Source of the DNA: Hofstenia miamia
Taxonomy: Eukaryota > Xenacoelomorpha > Acoela
Reading direction: 5' to 3'
Assembly (NCBI GenBank): GCA_004352715.1
Contig: SCFE01000090.1
Span: 683,196 to 747,195, forward strand
DNA length: 64,000 nucleotides
Shown: piece after piece, positions 36,510 to 47,217 of the stretch
Layout: the number at the start of each line of letters is the position of its first letter
Numbering within the stretch: the first letter of the stretch is position 1
Notes under the pieces: model-generated
Told to the model about the DNA's origin: nothing
Databases searched by the model: none
What the model saw: the letters and a program-made list of their open reading frames with translations, nothing else
Program-made: the position numbers and the translations under genes

Positions 36510-38888
36510 TAAATGTACATATATGTAATAATAAATGTAACTTTTGGAACTCTAATTTAAAATTAGACAAATTTTCGTTCATTGTTATCTAAAAGAGGAA
36601 AATCTGTGGAAAAATTAAGGAATTGTTTCTCCTACACATTGATTAATATAAAACTGGGTGCTAGATTACTTCTAAGATGTTTTAGGTAATTTATTTGTGT
36701 CATTTATAATTAGGTATTAGATTTCTTGAAGCAAAAGAAGTTATTTAAAACGTTTGCTTCCTTTTCTGCAAATGAATGTTTATTAACGTAGATAGAACGC
36801 CCATATGTTAACAATAATATTTATTTTAAAACCATTTAGTAATATTGTTCTACATGTTTGATCTCTTTAAATTGTTTTCTAGTTTACTTTTCAACAAACT
36901 ATCATAAACGTGTTTTTATAGTTCACATTTGGTGTTTGTAAACAATGGGCAGGTTTAATATACAACACGTTACAGTCAAAATTAAATAAATTCTCTCTTT
37001 AAATTAGCTATTTATGTTACTGTTTGTTTGAAGTAGTGAAAATAGAAATTTACGGAAAATACATACAGACACTTTTAATACCAATGTTAAATCTCTTCTA
37101 TGATTTGATTAATGAACATATTTAACTAATTTAGCATTTAAAAATAGTACTAACCACATTTATTATCATATTATTCCAAATGGAAGCCTGTTTTTCAGAA
37201 TTTTCTAAATATAGAAAAAAGAGGCCTGGGGCCATCATCTCATTTAATCTATATTTACTCTCGACATGATTTATTAGCATTTTCTAATAAAATGATAATA
37301 TAGCTATTCATCTACTTCTGTGATTTTCAAAAGGCTCCACATGGATCCTAGGTGTTCATGCAATTTCACTGGAAGTCCACTCACAAAAATAAAGCAATTC
37401 TAATTCAGAACGGTATCATTACAGAGAATTTTTTATCGAAATTTAATCGTTAAATAATTTATTTATATTAGTTTAGTTTTCCTTCAAAATAATGCATATA
37501 ACCATTTACAATATCTTTAATAACAATTCCTCCAATATTTTATTAGTGATTGGGGAGGGGGTTCCAGCTAAAAAATTAAGAGGAAAAAGAGTCCATGTGT
37601 GAAAAAGGTTGTATATCTAAGTAAAAATTTATATTTTTTCCGAAAGGCTCTCAAACTTCATAGAAACTATGTTTGTTGCAGGCTGCAAGCACTACGTTTT
37701 AAACTTGCGAAACCAAGTTTAAATAGTGTGGCTTCCCATTTTACCATCCATTATTACTGGGCTATTTTCTTTGGGATAAACCCTTTCTGCACAACTAGAA
37801 TTTTATTGAGCCAATTCCGATTACATTTGATCCCATAGTTCAAGGTGGTATCACCTTGCATAGTTCTATGCCATAAGAGTTCTATGAAATTTTCTAACCG
37901 TATGGCCCCATATCGTCACACGGCACAATTTCTATTTTGTACAAAGTGATCAAACATTGTGAGTAGTTTCCTAAAATCAGCTTCTTCTTTTCTGATCCCT
38001 TGTCCTATTAGATCCAGTAATGACTAAATATTTTGACCCAGATTCCAGTGCCATGGGATTAAAAGGTCCCGCAGATGTATAATGGAAATCCGATATTTGC
38101 GTGAAGCTCACCTTTTCGTCAAATTAGACTCTAATTAGTGCAGTGTATTTTCTAAATTTATTGTAATTTATGGATCTATTTATAAACAACCAGCCGCTAT
38201 TGTGGCTACCATTGATAAAGGAAAGTTAATTATGAGCCCAAATTCATTGTTAGAATTCAATTCATTTTATAGCAATATTATAGACGACTGCTATATAATA
38301 GACAATTTATTACAAACAGACTTCCGACAACTACATTCAACTATTCAACCTAACAATTTGCTTAGCTAGTAATAACATGTCGGACTTCTGGTTATAATTG
38401 AAATTAAAATTGGGTTAGGGTAAAAATGCACTTTTATTCAAATAAATAAATTTTGAAAATTCTTGATACATATGATCCAGAACATAACTCTAAACCATAT
38501 ATACGGGCCTCTGGCGTAAAGTAAACTTTCTGCTGTGGCATTCCTAAAACTATATCTTATCGAATGAGGGTTTTCACTTATAAACAAGATCTTAACTAAA
38601 TCTCAAAAAATTGACTTGATATCAAGAGTGCAGAGATATTAGAATAGTGTTGATGAAGTTGACATCAAATGTGAAGAAGTTGACGAAGCAGCATCAGCCT
38701 CAGGGCTCTTATTGTATTTAGACATTTCAATGTTTTTCTTTAAACTTTTTCTATATAGAATTTTATGAAAAAGTTTGTTTTATGTTGGAGAGCGATGAAC
38801 TAACAAAGTTTGAAAAATGGTTGATAGGTTTGTGATCACTGAATTAGATGTATATTAACAGAAAGCACTTTTATGGAGCTTGCGTACT
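36510..38888. other. AT-rich non-coding DNA with one hairpin
   Basis: No gene was recognised. At 37841-37858 CAAGGTG-GTAT-CACCTTG forms a perfect 7-bp stem with a 4-base loop, with the word CATAGTTC on both sides. It is not followed by a T-run or linked to a gene. Confidence 0.5.
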
Positions 38889-39556
38889 TATATATATATA
38901 TATATATATATACATATATATCTATATATATACATAATTACTACGCACATTTTTGTCACTTATCCATGTAATGATAAATTATATTATTGTAGCTACATTT
39001 AGCATAAATCAAATGCCTTTCCTCCTATCTCCAGTCGATACAATTTTTTCAGAATTTTTTATTCTTTAAAACTGTTAAATTTTGTGATTTGACTCCGATT
39101 GTTTAATACGATGACTCCCTTCCACTTGTTTAGTTTTATGGACATGTCAGATGATTTCGTTGACGTAACACTAAAAGATTTGGAAGATTCAGTTTTTAAG
39201 CCAAATGGTATTATGTTTTTCATAATTGTTACTCATTAAAATTTTAGTTAAAAAGAAAAATTTGGTTGTTTACAAACCATCATTTTCATCGTTTGGTAAA
39301 TAATTTATGTGTAATTCACTAATCATTGGAGATTTATTTCATACAATTTTCCATTTCTCGCATTGCATACTTCACTAAAGGGGTGATGCACTATCAAAAT
39401 GACCAATGTTTGTCAAACAAAATGTTTAACAGTGCATCATAACCATCAAGTACGCAATCAAACAAACCATCTATCAAATAGATTAATATCAAAATAATTT
39501 AGATATTTCACAATAGCACGTATTAAAGTTGATGTAGATTAATTATGTATTCCAAN

Positions 39557-39589
<33 letters not shown>

Positions 39590-40226
39590 TATCTATATAT
39601 ATACATAATTACTACGCACATTTTTGTCACTTATCCATGTAATGATAAATTATATTATTGTAGCTACATTTAGCATAAATCAAATGCCTTTCCTCCTATC
39701 TCCAGTCGATACAATTTTTTCAGAATTTTTTATTCTTTAAAACTGTTAAATTTTGTGATTTGACTCCGATTGTTTAATACGATGACTCCCTTCCACTTGT
39801 TTAGTTTTATGGACATGTCAGATGATTTCGTTGACGTAACACTAAAAGATTTGGAAGATTCAGTTTTTAAGCCAAATGGTATTATGTTTTTCATAATTGT
39901 TACTCATTAAAATTTTAGTTAAAAAGAAAAATTTGGTTGTTTACAAACCATCATTTTCATCGTTTGGTAAATAATTTATGTGTAATTCACTAATCATTGG
40001 AGATTTATTTCATACAATTTTCCATTTCTCGCATTGCATACTTCACTAAAGGGGTGATGCACTATCAAAATGACCAATGTTTGTCAAACAAAATGTTTAA
40101 CAGTGCATCATAACCATCAAGTACGCAATCAAACAAACCATCTATCAAATAGATTAATATCAAAATAATTTAGATATTTCACAATAGCACGTATTAAAGT
40201 TGATGTAGATTAATTATGTATTCCAA
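38889..40226. repeat. Exact ~0.67-kb head-to-tail duplication around a single N (assembly join)
   Basis: 38889-39555 and 39557-40226 carry the same sequence with an offset of 671, starting in a (TA)n tract and ending TTCCAA. One N (39556) separates them, and only the TA length differs. This is a typical unmerged overlap between contigs ending in or near a microsatellite. Confidence 0.9.
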
Positions 40227-40979
40227 CCTCATTTTAAATCCTTTACTCTGTCGTCGGAGATGCAAGGCATGATTTATCGCGTAAAGTCTATTTTAATTTT
40301 CACGTGTTACTTACAAAAGTAATTATTGAATTTTTAACATAGGAAATAATTAACACGTAAATGCATACATTTTCATAGTAATTTTCAAAAACGATTTCTG
40401 GCACATATCAATGGCAAGCATGTTTATGCAATCTAGTTATCCATCAAACAAATGATACATTGTTTAACAAATGTATAAGAATGTAACATCGCAATATGTT
40501 TGTGAAGCAATGCAAATTTATTGCTTGCTTGATCGTTTGTGTGATAGTGTATCACCTCGTTCATACTTCACCCTATACTTGCTAATCAACTTCCGCACTT
40601 TACCAGCAAGTTTTGACATATTTTGATATTTTGAAATTATATGCATGTTTACACAATATTTTCAAAATGTCTGAATGCACATAGACAAAAATTATACTAC
40701 ATTGCCAAAATTTAATTATTTTTCTAACCACTGCAACAATATACCGGGTGTTTGAAAATTCAGTGCCCGATTTCAATTTCATGTCACCGCGATTGTATTA
40801 AACGGATCGATATAATTTTTTACGAAAAGAATATTCATACCCTGAAGTTTTGTTCTATAGGTTTACATAGGAATATTCATTAATTATACCAAGTTACCAT
40901 TAAGATGAAAATACCAGTGTGATATCTGTCAATACTTTATATTAACAATAGAACAATACAAATTATGAAAATGTAAATT

Positions 40980-41962
40980 TCAATCAAACTGCTCGAAGTG
41001 GCCTCCTTCCTTCTCTAGTAAGCACAAATTTGAGGCGACGCTCAGGGTTCTGGAAAGCAGCTGACAAAGTGTTTGGAGATATCTTTGACACTTAGTCGAT
41101 GATGAAGCTTCGCTGCCGAACCAATGATGTCTTTTCACCCCTGTACTCTTTATCTTTGAGATATCCCCACAGGTAGAAGTCGAGAGGCGATAAGTCTATC
41201 GCCAGTGTGGTAGAGCTCCATCTTCTTGGAAGAAAAGTTCCTTCTCTTTGAGGGATGAAGAACTCTTCCAACATTGTCTTGTACGATTTGGAGGTAACAG
41301 TTGTATCGAAAAAGAAAGGGTCGATGATCTCATGGCATAAACTACCGCTCCACACAGTGACTCCTGAAGACTTAATGGAACTTCAGTAACAGCATTAGGA
41401 TTATCCGTTACACAATTATGGCGATTAACTCGTCTTATCAAATGAAACAAAGTTATCTCAAAAAGTTTTCATCATCAGCAATACGTTGCTGAAATTCAGT
41501 GCACATAGTGAACCGGGCAGCCTTGTCGTCGATGAACAGTTGTTGACATCGAAAATCTGTATGGCTTCATTTTCAAATCCGTAGGCTTTTTTTGATAAGG
41601 CTACGGTGAGACTATGTGATTGGTAACGCGTGATCTGTGAGAGGTAGAATCGCACGTCTAATCCCTCAGATAATTAACCACGTGACGTGATTTAACTGCT
41701 CTTGCTACCAATCATATAGTCTAACCGTAGCCTAAAGCTCCTTAATTTAGTCGATCTTCTCATCAGGCAGACGAAACCTATCAATTCGAGGCGCATCCAA
41801 AACAGACCCAGTCTCCTGGAACTTATTAAAGATCGATCGCATCTGCTTGTGAGTCGGAATGTTATGAGCCCCTTCTTTCTTTAATTGTCTCTCTACCACG
41901 GTTACGGACTCCAACTTACCCATCAAAATTACAATTTGAACGCATTCTTCAAAAGTCAACAT
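40980..41962 (-). pseudogene. IS630/mariner-like transposase (DUF4817 + DDE type), decayed
   Basis: Read on the minus strand from ATG at 41962, block 1 is the N-terminal helix-turn-helix: MLTFEECVQIVILMGKLES to KFQETGSVLDAPRI, the DUF4817 signature. A nested MITE then interrupts the gene. After it, in shifting frames, come KMKPYRF, KAARFTMCTEFQQRIADDEN and RRVNRHNCV, which in the family precede the first nuclease strand; the first catalytic DEA motif is eroded. Next are PFFFDTTVTSKSYKTMLEEF, FFQEDGALPHW (second Asp kept) and SPLDFYLWGYLKDKEY (third acidic position kept). The stretch normally separating those two motifs, about 30 codons, is deleted. The C-terminal EGGHFEQFD ends at 40980. Non-functional, but the element's ends are intact and could be mobilised in trans. 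Confidence 0.9.
41599..41732. mobile_element. Nested Tourist-like MITE, 134 bp
   Basis: GGCTACGGTGAGACTATGTG at 41599 is inverted at the other end, which reads inwards GGCTACGGTTAGACTATATG; the terminal match covers about 27 bases with few differences. The 3-bp word TAA flanks both ends (41596-41598 and 41733-41735). A GGC start with a 3-bp TWA duplication is the signature of PIF/Harbinger (Tourist) MITEs. It sits inside the IS630 transposase between the DUF4817 block and the KMKPYR block, so it inserted after that element. Confidence 0.85.
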
Positions 41963-42346
41963 GAAGTTAGGAATAAAGAATTGCAGATGAATGAAATTAT
42001 TGACTACAATTGCATTAAATAGTGATTGTCATTTAAGTCGTTTTGTGCTCGACTATCAACTTAACTATCCTATGGAATTTTAACTATTTATGGAATTGAA
42101 TTCTTTTTCTTGCACGATGCAGCATTGAACAACGTAAACATTAAATCAAACCGATTTTCATGAGCTCATATTCGTTGAATCAGAAATAACACGAAGTGCA
42201 TTTTCAAATATAGGAATTTAATAATTCAATATTCCTATATAACTTTTCAGGACAAAATTTTAGGGTAAAAAATTATAAATATCCGCTTAATAGAACCGCG
42301 GTGACATGGAGTTGAAATCGGGTACTGACTTTTCAAACTCTTGGTA

Positions 42347-44775
42347 TGTTTCCGTCACGAAGCATAACATCTAAGAGTCCTTGAAAAAACTAGTTTAATC
42401 ATTACTATATTATCTTACTTTTTGCCTGGACTTAATATCAGAGTTCTCATCGGGTCTGCCTTTTCGACCCGTAACAACCACGGTCTTACTGGGTCCGGCC
42501 TGAATTTTTTTACTAAGAGGCGAAGCTCAAACGTTTTCGAAATTGGAACCGAAATCCACCTGATTGTTTTCTGAAGCCATACCGAAATTGTTTAGAACAC
42601 ACTTAAAAAAGGCCGATTTTTTTTGAACTAGCTAAACAGTTTGAAATGGACCCAAAATATATATCCACTGGAAACAAACAAACAAAAGTTGGAATAACGA
42701 ATATTGAGAATATTGATTTTGAACTGTTCCCAAGGACCCGAACCGAGACCAAAAATTGATGGACATGGAATTCGAGACCCGAAATTGGTCTGAGAACTTT
42801 GCTTAATATATTTACATTTCAAAACTATAAAATGATATTGTCTAAATTACCATTTAATGTTAAATTTATTTAACACAAATTTGCATGTGTGCTGGTGTAC
42901 TGTTTTTAGTCTGTAACTTATACTTTTAATTCCTTTATTTTGTGCATGTAAAATTTCTCGTTTCGTATTCTTGTACATATTGCATGTATTATATATATAT
43001 ATATATATTTCCCGCTTTTTGCCATGGAAAATGCAAGAACCTTACATTTGGCGGGAAATGTCCGAAATTTCTAAGGCACTTTTCCCGAAAATACTTATTT
43101 TTTGACCATTGCTCCCGCATTATTCACTCGAACCTAAGTATATTTACCATGGGGTAGGTAAATTAAAGAGACACTGCCCTGCAAAATTTCAAAGGTTTAT
43201 GTTTGGGAGCGCGGTCATGTTGAGGTTTTTAAAAAACATTTACAGTATATATACAGTATATATATATTTTTTTAACAACATTGAATTGATCACTATTTAC
43301 CGGATTTAAATAGTTCAAAAATTCTATTTGAAATATTTTACTTTGCGTTATTAAAAATTCAATATCAATAAATGTATAAAAATACATTTAAACCATTTTT
43401 AACCTTCATTTCAAGTTTTGAAATTAAATAAAGCTGCCCTCATGAAAATTCCGACAATGCACCTTTGGTTTAACATTTTCTTTATCTTTTCATCACTATG
43501 CAATTGTAACGGTTTATTTTATTGTGATTTCAGTTATTGCTAATGTCTGGAATGTCGTATGATATTAGTAATTCAATTTACAAGTCAAAGTTATTGATAT
43601 ACACATTTTACAGAAATATATTTTTAATCCAATATAATTTACTGAAGACAAAAATCTTACATGTACTTATAGATTTAATTATTATTTTTTAGTTATAGAG
43701 AATACTTAATTAGTTTCAAATGTCTAACTAATGTATGTTTAGATAGTTTATTTGAAAATTCTTATAATCAGTGGTTTGCGTTACGTCGTAAATTTTTCTC
43801 CAAACTCAATCACATCAGTAGTTCTGCAGCGGAGGTATTCATTATTCAAGAGTAGTGATTATTTTTATTGAATCTTTCCAAAGTTCAATATAATTTGGTA
43901 TTGTATAGCTATTTTAACATCGTCAAGAAAAATAGTTTTAATAGGAAATTTTTTTTACTATAGGATCTTAGAATAGCAATTCATTTAAAATCGATGTGTT
44001 CTCTAAAGATGAAATTTTTTACTCAGCTACATATCAAGTGACTAGCATAAATTTTTTCAAATGTAAACAAATACCAAAACTTAATGTTTTTAGATCATAA
44101 CTATATTAAACAGTGCTGAGGAATGCAAGAAATTGCAATGTAAGCAGATGACGGACATTGCAAAGAGTTTAGTCTCACTCAATGAACACTATATGTACAA
44201 AATGGTGTTATTTTCATTTGATTATTGTACTTAAAGTTTCAAGCAAGCCACAACTCTAGTAGTTGAAGACACTGCAAGCAGAGTTGTAGTCTTAACAAAT
44301 TCTTGCACCACTCTTGACTCATCTAAGTGTAATACAAAATGTCTTATTTGTAAATTTTTGTATATGGACAGTGCAGAAGAATTGCGAAAGGAGATCAGTT
44401 TCATAGTTATTTCATGAAATTTTTCATATTTACCTGGTGTTTTAACCATGTCTTTGCTCAGAACCGAAATTTTTGGGACCAGATCAGAAGTGCGGTTAAT
44501 TTCGTGCGGACGCGTTTGTTGTTAGAAACTTGTTTCGTAAATCACTTACATTCATATATCTGTTATCCCTATCACTCTCTGCAGTCCTGTATCTAAAATG
44601 AGACATTATATTCCTTCTATTCTATTGCTAAGTCTAAATTTCTGTTTATGTACAGTAGAAGAGTAACTTTGGCGCAAATTGTGTATATCACTTTCTTCGC
44701 AATATTCTAACCAATGGTAGCCCTTCTTGTTTTAAGACTCCTGACTGTTTGATCATATTTCGGGAAAGGTATGTG
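42347..44775. other. AT-rich non-coding DNA
   Basis: No gene was recognised. Short G/C islets at 42450-42510 and 42725-42790 repeat the words GACCCG and GGTCTG, probably decayed repeats. ATTTCCCGC at about 43008 pairs with GCGGGAAAT at about 43052. Short (TA)n tracts lie at about 42990-43009 and 43245-43268. Confidence 0.5.
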
Positions 44776-44849
44776 TAAAGGGGGTGCTACACTGACGATT
44801 TTTGTCCAAATGTTTGTCCAGATTTTTGTTTAAACAAAAATCCGCAGCG

Positions 44850-44999
44850 TAGCACATAAAAATCCTGACAAAAGTTTGGACAAAAATCTGCAGTGTAGCA
44901 CATAAAAATCCTGACAAAAGTTTGGAAAAAAATCCCTCAGCGTAGCACAGAAAAATCCTGACAAAAGTTTGGACAAAAATCTGCAGTGTAGCACATAAC
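44850..44999. repeat. Subterminal tandem repeats of the Harbinger element
   Basis: About three units of roughly 50-60 bases carry AATCCTGACAAAAGTTTGGA followed by CAAAAATCTGCAGTGTAGCA or close variants. The same unit occurs twice, in the same sequence sense, at about 46540-46626. They are probably binding sites for the element's own proteins; that role is inferred from the arrangement. Confidence 0.8.
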
Positions 45000-45291
45000 A
45001 CTTCAAACATATTTTCGAAATAATTTTGTCAGCGGTTTGTTCTCTCGGATTTTTCCAAACTACTTGAGATTAAGTAGACGTCAATCAAATAATGTTATTA
45101 GTTCAATAGAAATAACCCATCAACTGGTAGCGATTTTGAACTAAACCTTTACGCTAGCAAAATAAAGCAAAATAAACAACATTGGGGTTTAATTCAATAG
45201 AAATAGTCAATTATTGTAATAATAAATAGTTGAAATCCATGTGTTAAACAAACAAATATTTACCATTTCAAAATCTTATTTATTACCAACT

Positions 45292-45792
45292 ATGTCTCAG
45301 ACAGATAAAGAACTTTTGCTGTTGTTGCTTGCATCAAAAATTAATAAGCTGCAGCCATTGGCACTCATTTACTTTTCCGATTACAATTTTGGTACAGAAA
45401 AAAGAAAAAAAGTGCACAAGAGTAAATGGTTATTACAGAGGAGACGTTCAACAATCAATCTCATGAATGAGTTTAGATTAAGTGATCCTTACTCTTTTCG
45501 AAATTTTTTAAGAGTTTCTCCACGACTGTTTGACAGTATCGTGAATGACATTGTGCAGTATGTGAGCAAAAAAGAAACTAACTTTAGACAGGTATTAAAA
45601 CCTGAAGTCGAGTTAGCAATTTATCTGCGGTATGCAGCGACAGGTGAAACATTTATTAGTCTTTCATACAGTTTTGGTGTTTCAAGACAAAGTATTGCCA
45701 ATTCTGTCTTCAAAGTGGGTTCTGCTGTAATAAAAGCATATCACCATTACTCAATTAATAAATTAACAAATTCATTTTATATTATTTCATAA
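45292..45792 (+). pseudogene. PIF/Harbinger transposase, N-terminal part only (166 aa)
   Basis: I chose the ATG at 45292 (MSQTDKELLLLLL); an upstream in-frame extension would need a GTG start. The protein shows the family's N-terminal region: KWLLQRRRSTINLMNEFRLS, DPYSFRNFLRVSPRLFDSIV, then TNFRQVLKPEVELAIYLRYA, ATGETFISLSYSFGVSRQSI and the helix-turn-helix end NSVFKVGSAVIKAY. Relatives continue for about 200 more residues with the DDE nuclease. Here the frame diverges after AYHHYS and stops, and no DDE block is found anywhere in the element. Full-length family members are about 350-400 residues. The open part has no frameshift, so it is truncated rather than eroded. It could still bind DNA or partner proteins but not cut. 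Confidence 0.9.
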
Positions 45793-45849
45793 TATTATAG
45801 TATCTAATATTGATCAAAATAAATGATAAAACAATAAAACAAACAAATT

Positions 45850-46221
45850 TTATTGGAAAAAATTATAAGGATGGTTATTGTGAGGCACAGGGTATTCAAT
45901 CTCTTGTAGAGTTTGTAATATTCTAATTTTTGCAAAGCCTTGCTGCATTGGCGTAAGTTCTCTTTTGTAATATGTAATTAAATTTGTAACTTTCATGATT
46001 ACTTCAGGCACTAAATACATTTTAATGAAAATGCAATGTATAATGATTTACTTACAATTCTTCCCACACTTATCTGAGATTTCAGAAAAATCATCGTTCT
46101 TTTTTTCTTTGTCATGATACAAATCACTTGAAATATCCCAAATCGAAGGGTAACTTTCCATGATTTCAATAAGACGAACAATGTCTTCGTGACACCATGC
46201 GTTGCCTGCTGCAGTTGCCAT
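45850..46221 (-). CDS. MADF-domain protein of the Harbinger element, two exons, 108 aa
   Basis: Exon 1 runs from ATG at 46221 to 46056, exon 2 from 46010 to the stop at 45852-45850. The 45-base intron (46055-46011) has GTAAGT at its start and TATTTAG at its end. Unspliced reading hits a stop in the intron; splicing gives exactly 109 codons with no other break. Exon 1 reads WCHEDIVRLIEIMESYPSIW, then DISSDLYHDKEKK and FSEISDKCGKN. Exon 2 continues LPEVIMKVTNLITYYKRELT. This is the MADF pattern: LI..PxxWD...Y.D, an I-helix, then EV..K..NL...Y.RE. In Harbinger elements a Myb/SANT/MADF partner binds the ends and brings the transposase to the nucleus. It is oriented tail-to-tail with the transposase. 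The intron is very short, so splicing is inferred from sequence only. Confidence 0.85.
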
Positions 46222-46635
46222 TACTCAATTAATAAGCCAAATAATGCGCGCGCTCTATGTAATTGGATTAGATTGGTTGCATACACTTGAGTGGGATAAA
46301 CCTTCCGAATGTTTTCAGCGTGCTAATTATTGCAACACGCAATTATTGTTATTTTGCAAGAAGCTACAGCTTTGTATAAATGTAAATAATTGGTTGTATA
46401 TAATGTAAATGTTGGTTTTGTATATTAACTAATATTAATTTCTCATAAAAATTCATGCATTTGTAAATAAAAGTAAAATTTTCTTGAACTTTACTGTATT
46501 GTTCGTTGTGAAATTCGAAATATTTAATCCTATGAATGAAAATCCTGACAAAAGTTTAAACAAAAATCTGCAGTGTAGCACACAAAAATCCTGACAAAAG
46601 TTTGGACAAAAATCGCCAGTGTAGCATGGCCTTAA

Positions 46636-47217
46636 GTGTTGCTGAACTGTAGACTCAGGTTTCGAATTGGCAACCTTTAATTCCGTCTATCTCATCCAAA
46701 GACTCAGCAGAGCGTACATCAACAGTCGAAGCGTCTGACTATGTACTTGAACTAAGGTTTGCCCCTTTTCATCTCAACCACTGTGAGATGAAGAATCCGA
46801 GAATGCTTTTTGATGATTAATAAAACGGTTACTAAAATTTTGTAAAATATTTAATAAATTTAATTGTTTATATACATTAAGTTCTCATCATATTGAATTG
46901 ACTGTATATTAAGTAGCTTACATTAGGGTTATCCATATTCTTGAAAAAGTTGTGTTTGAACAATCTGATGTGTAATTTTTCCTAAAATCACTGGAGATTT
47001 TTTCAAATCGGTTAAAGTTTTCCAATCAAAATTGCAGTAATTAGGAAAATCTCCTGTCGCCACATATTAAATTTATCACGTTTTCGAAAGTATTTCAAAC
47101 GCTTTGAGACTAAACCGACAAACTATCATTGATAGAATATTTTAAGAATTTTCAGGAAGTCATTACGTTATCAATGACGCCATAACGGCTAATTCAATCC
47201 TGTTATTTTTAACAGGA
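46636..47217. other. AT-rich DNA ending in a perfect hairpin
   Basis: No gene was recognised. At 47195-47220 CAATCCTGTT-ATTTTT-AACAGGATTG forms a perfect 10-bp stem with a 6-base loop, exactly where homology to the repeat copy at 49028 begins. Confidence 0.55.

Larger units (their letters stand above)
40744..42344 (-). mobile_element. IS630/mariner-like element with both terminal repeats, 1601 bp
   Basis: The left end CCGGGTGTTTGAAAATTCAG (40744) is matched in inverted orientation at the right end (reads inwards CCAAGAGTTTGAAAAGTCAG, ending 42344). The match extends about 55 bases through the word TTTCAA(T/C)T(T/C)CATGTCACCG. TA flanks both sides (40742-40743 and 42345-42346). The transposase runs on the minus strand between them. 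Internal changes are several frameshifts, a coding deletion and a nested 134-bp MITE. Confidence 0.92.
44779..46632. mobile_element. PIF/Harbinger DNA transposon, 1854 bp, with both ends and TAA duplications
   Basis: Inverted ends read AGGGGGTGCTACACTGACGA (44779) and, inwards from 46632, AGGCCATGCTACACTGGCGA, both continuing TTTTTGTCCAAA. TAA flanks each end (44776-44778 and 46633-46635), the 3-bp duplication expected of this superfamily. Inside each end are tandem subterminal units of about 55 bases built on AATCCTGACAAAAGTTTGGA and GTGTAGCACA: three on the left (about 44850-44999) and two on the right (about 46540-46626). Two convergent genes lie within, a truncated transposase (plus) and a two-exon MADF protein (minus). 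In autonomous relatives both proteins are needed, so this copy is non-autonomous. Confidence 0.93.

Noticed and set aside
37841-37858. Perfect hairpin CAAGGTG-GTAT-CACCTTG as a terminator or regulatory RNA
   Set aside because: No adjacent gene or U-run, and rho-independent terminators do not apply to an animal genome; left as a palindrome only.
44776-44781. Alternative Harbinger boundary starting at GGGGG with a different duplication
   Set aside because: Only the boundary with a leading A gives matching TAA on both sides, the expected 3-bp duplication.
44753-45010. Minus-strand open frame with repeated FVQTFVRIF units
   Set aside because: It is the translation of the Harbinger subterminal tandem repeats and has no independent coding evidence.
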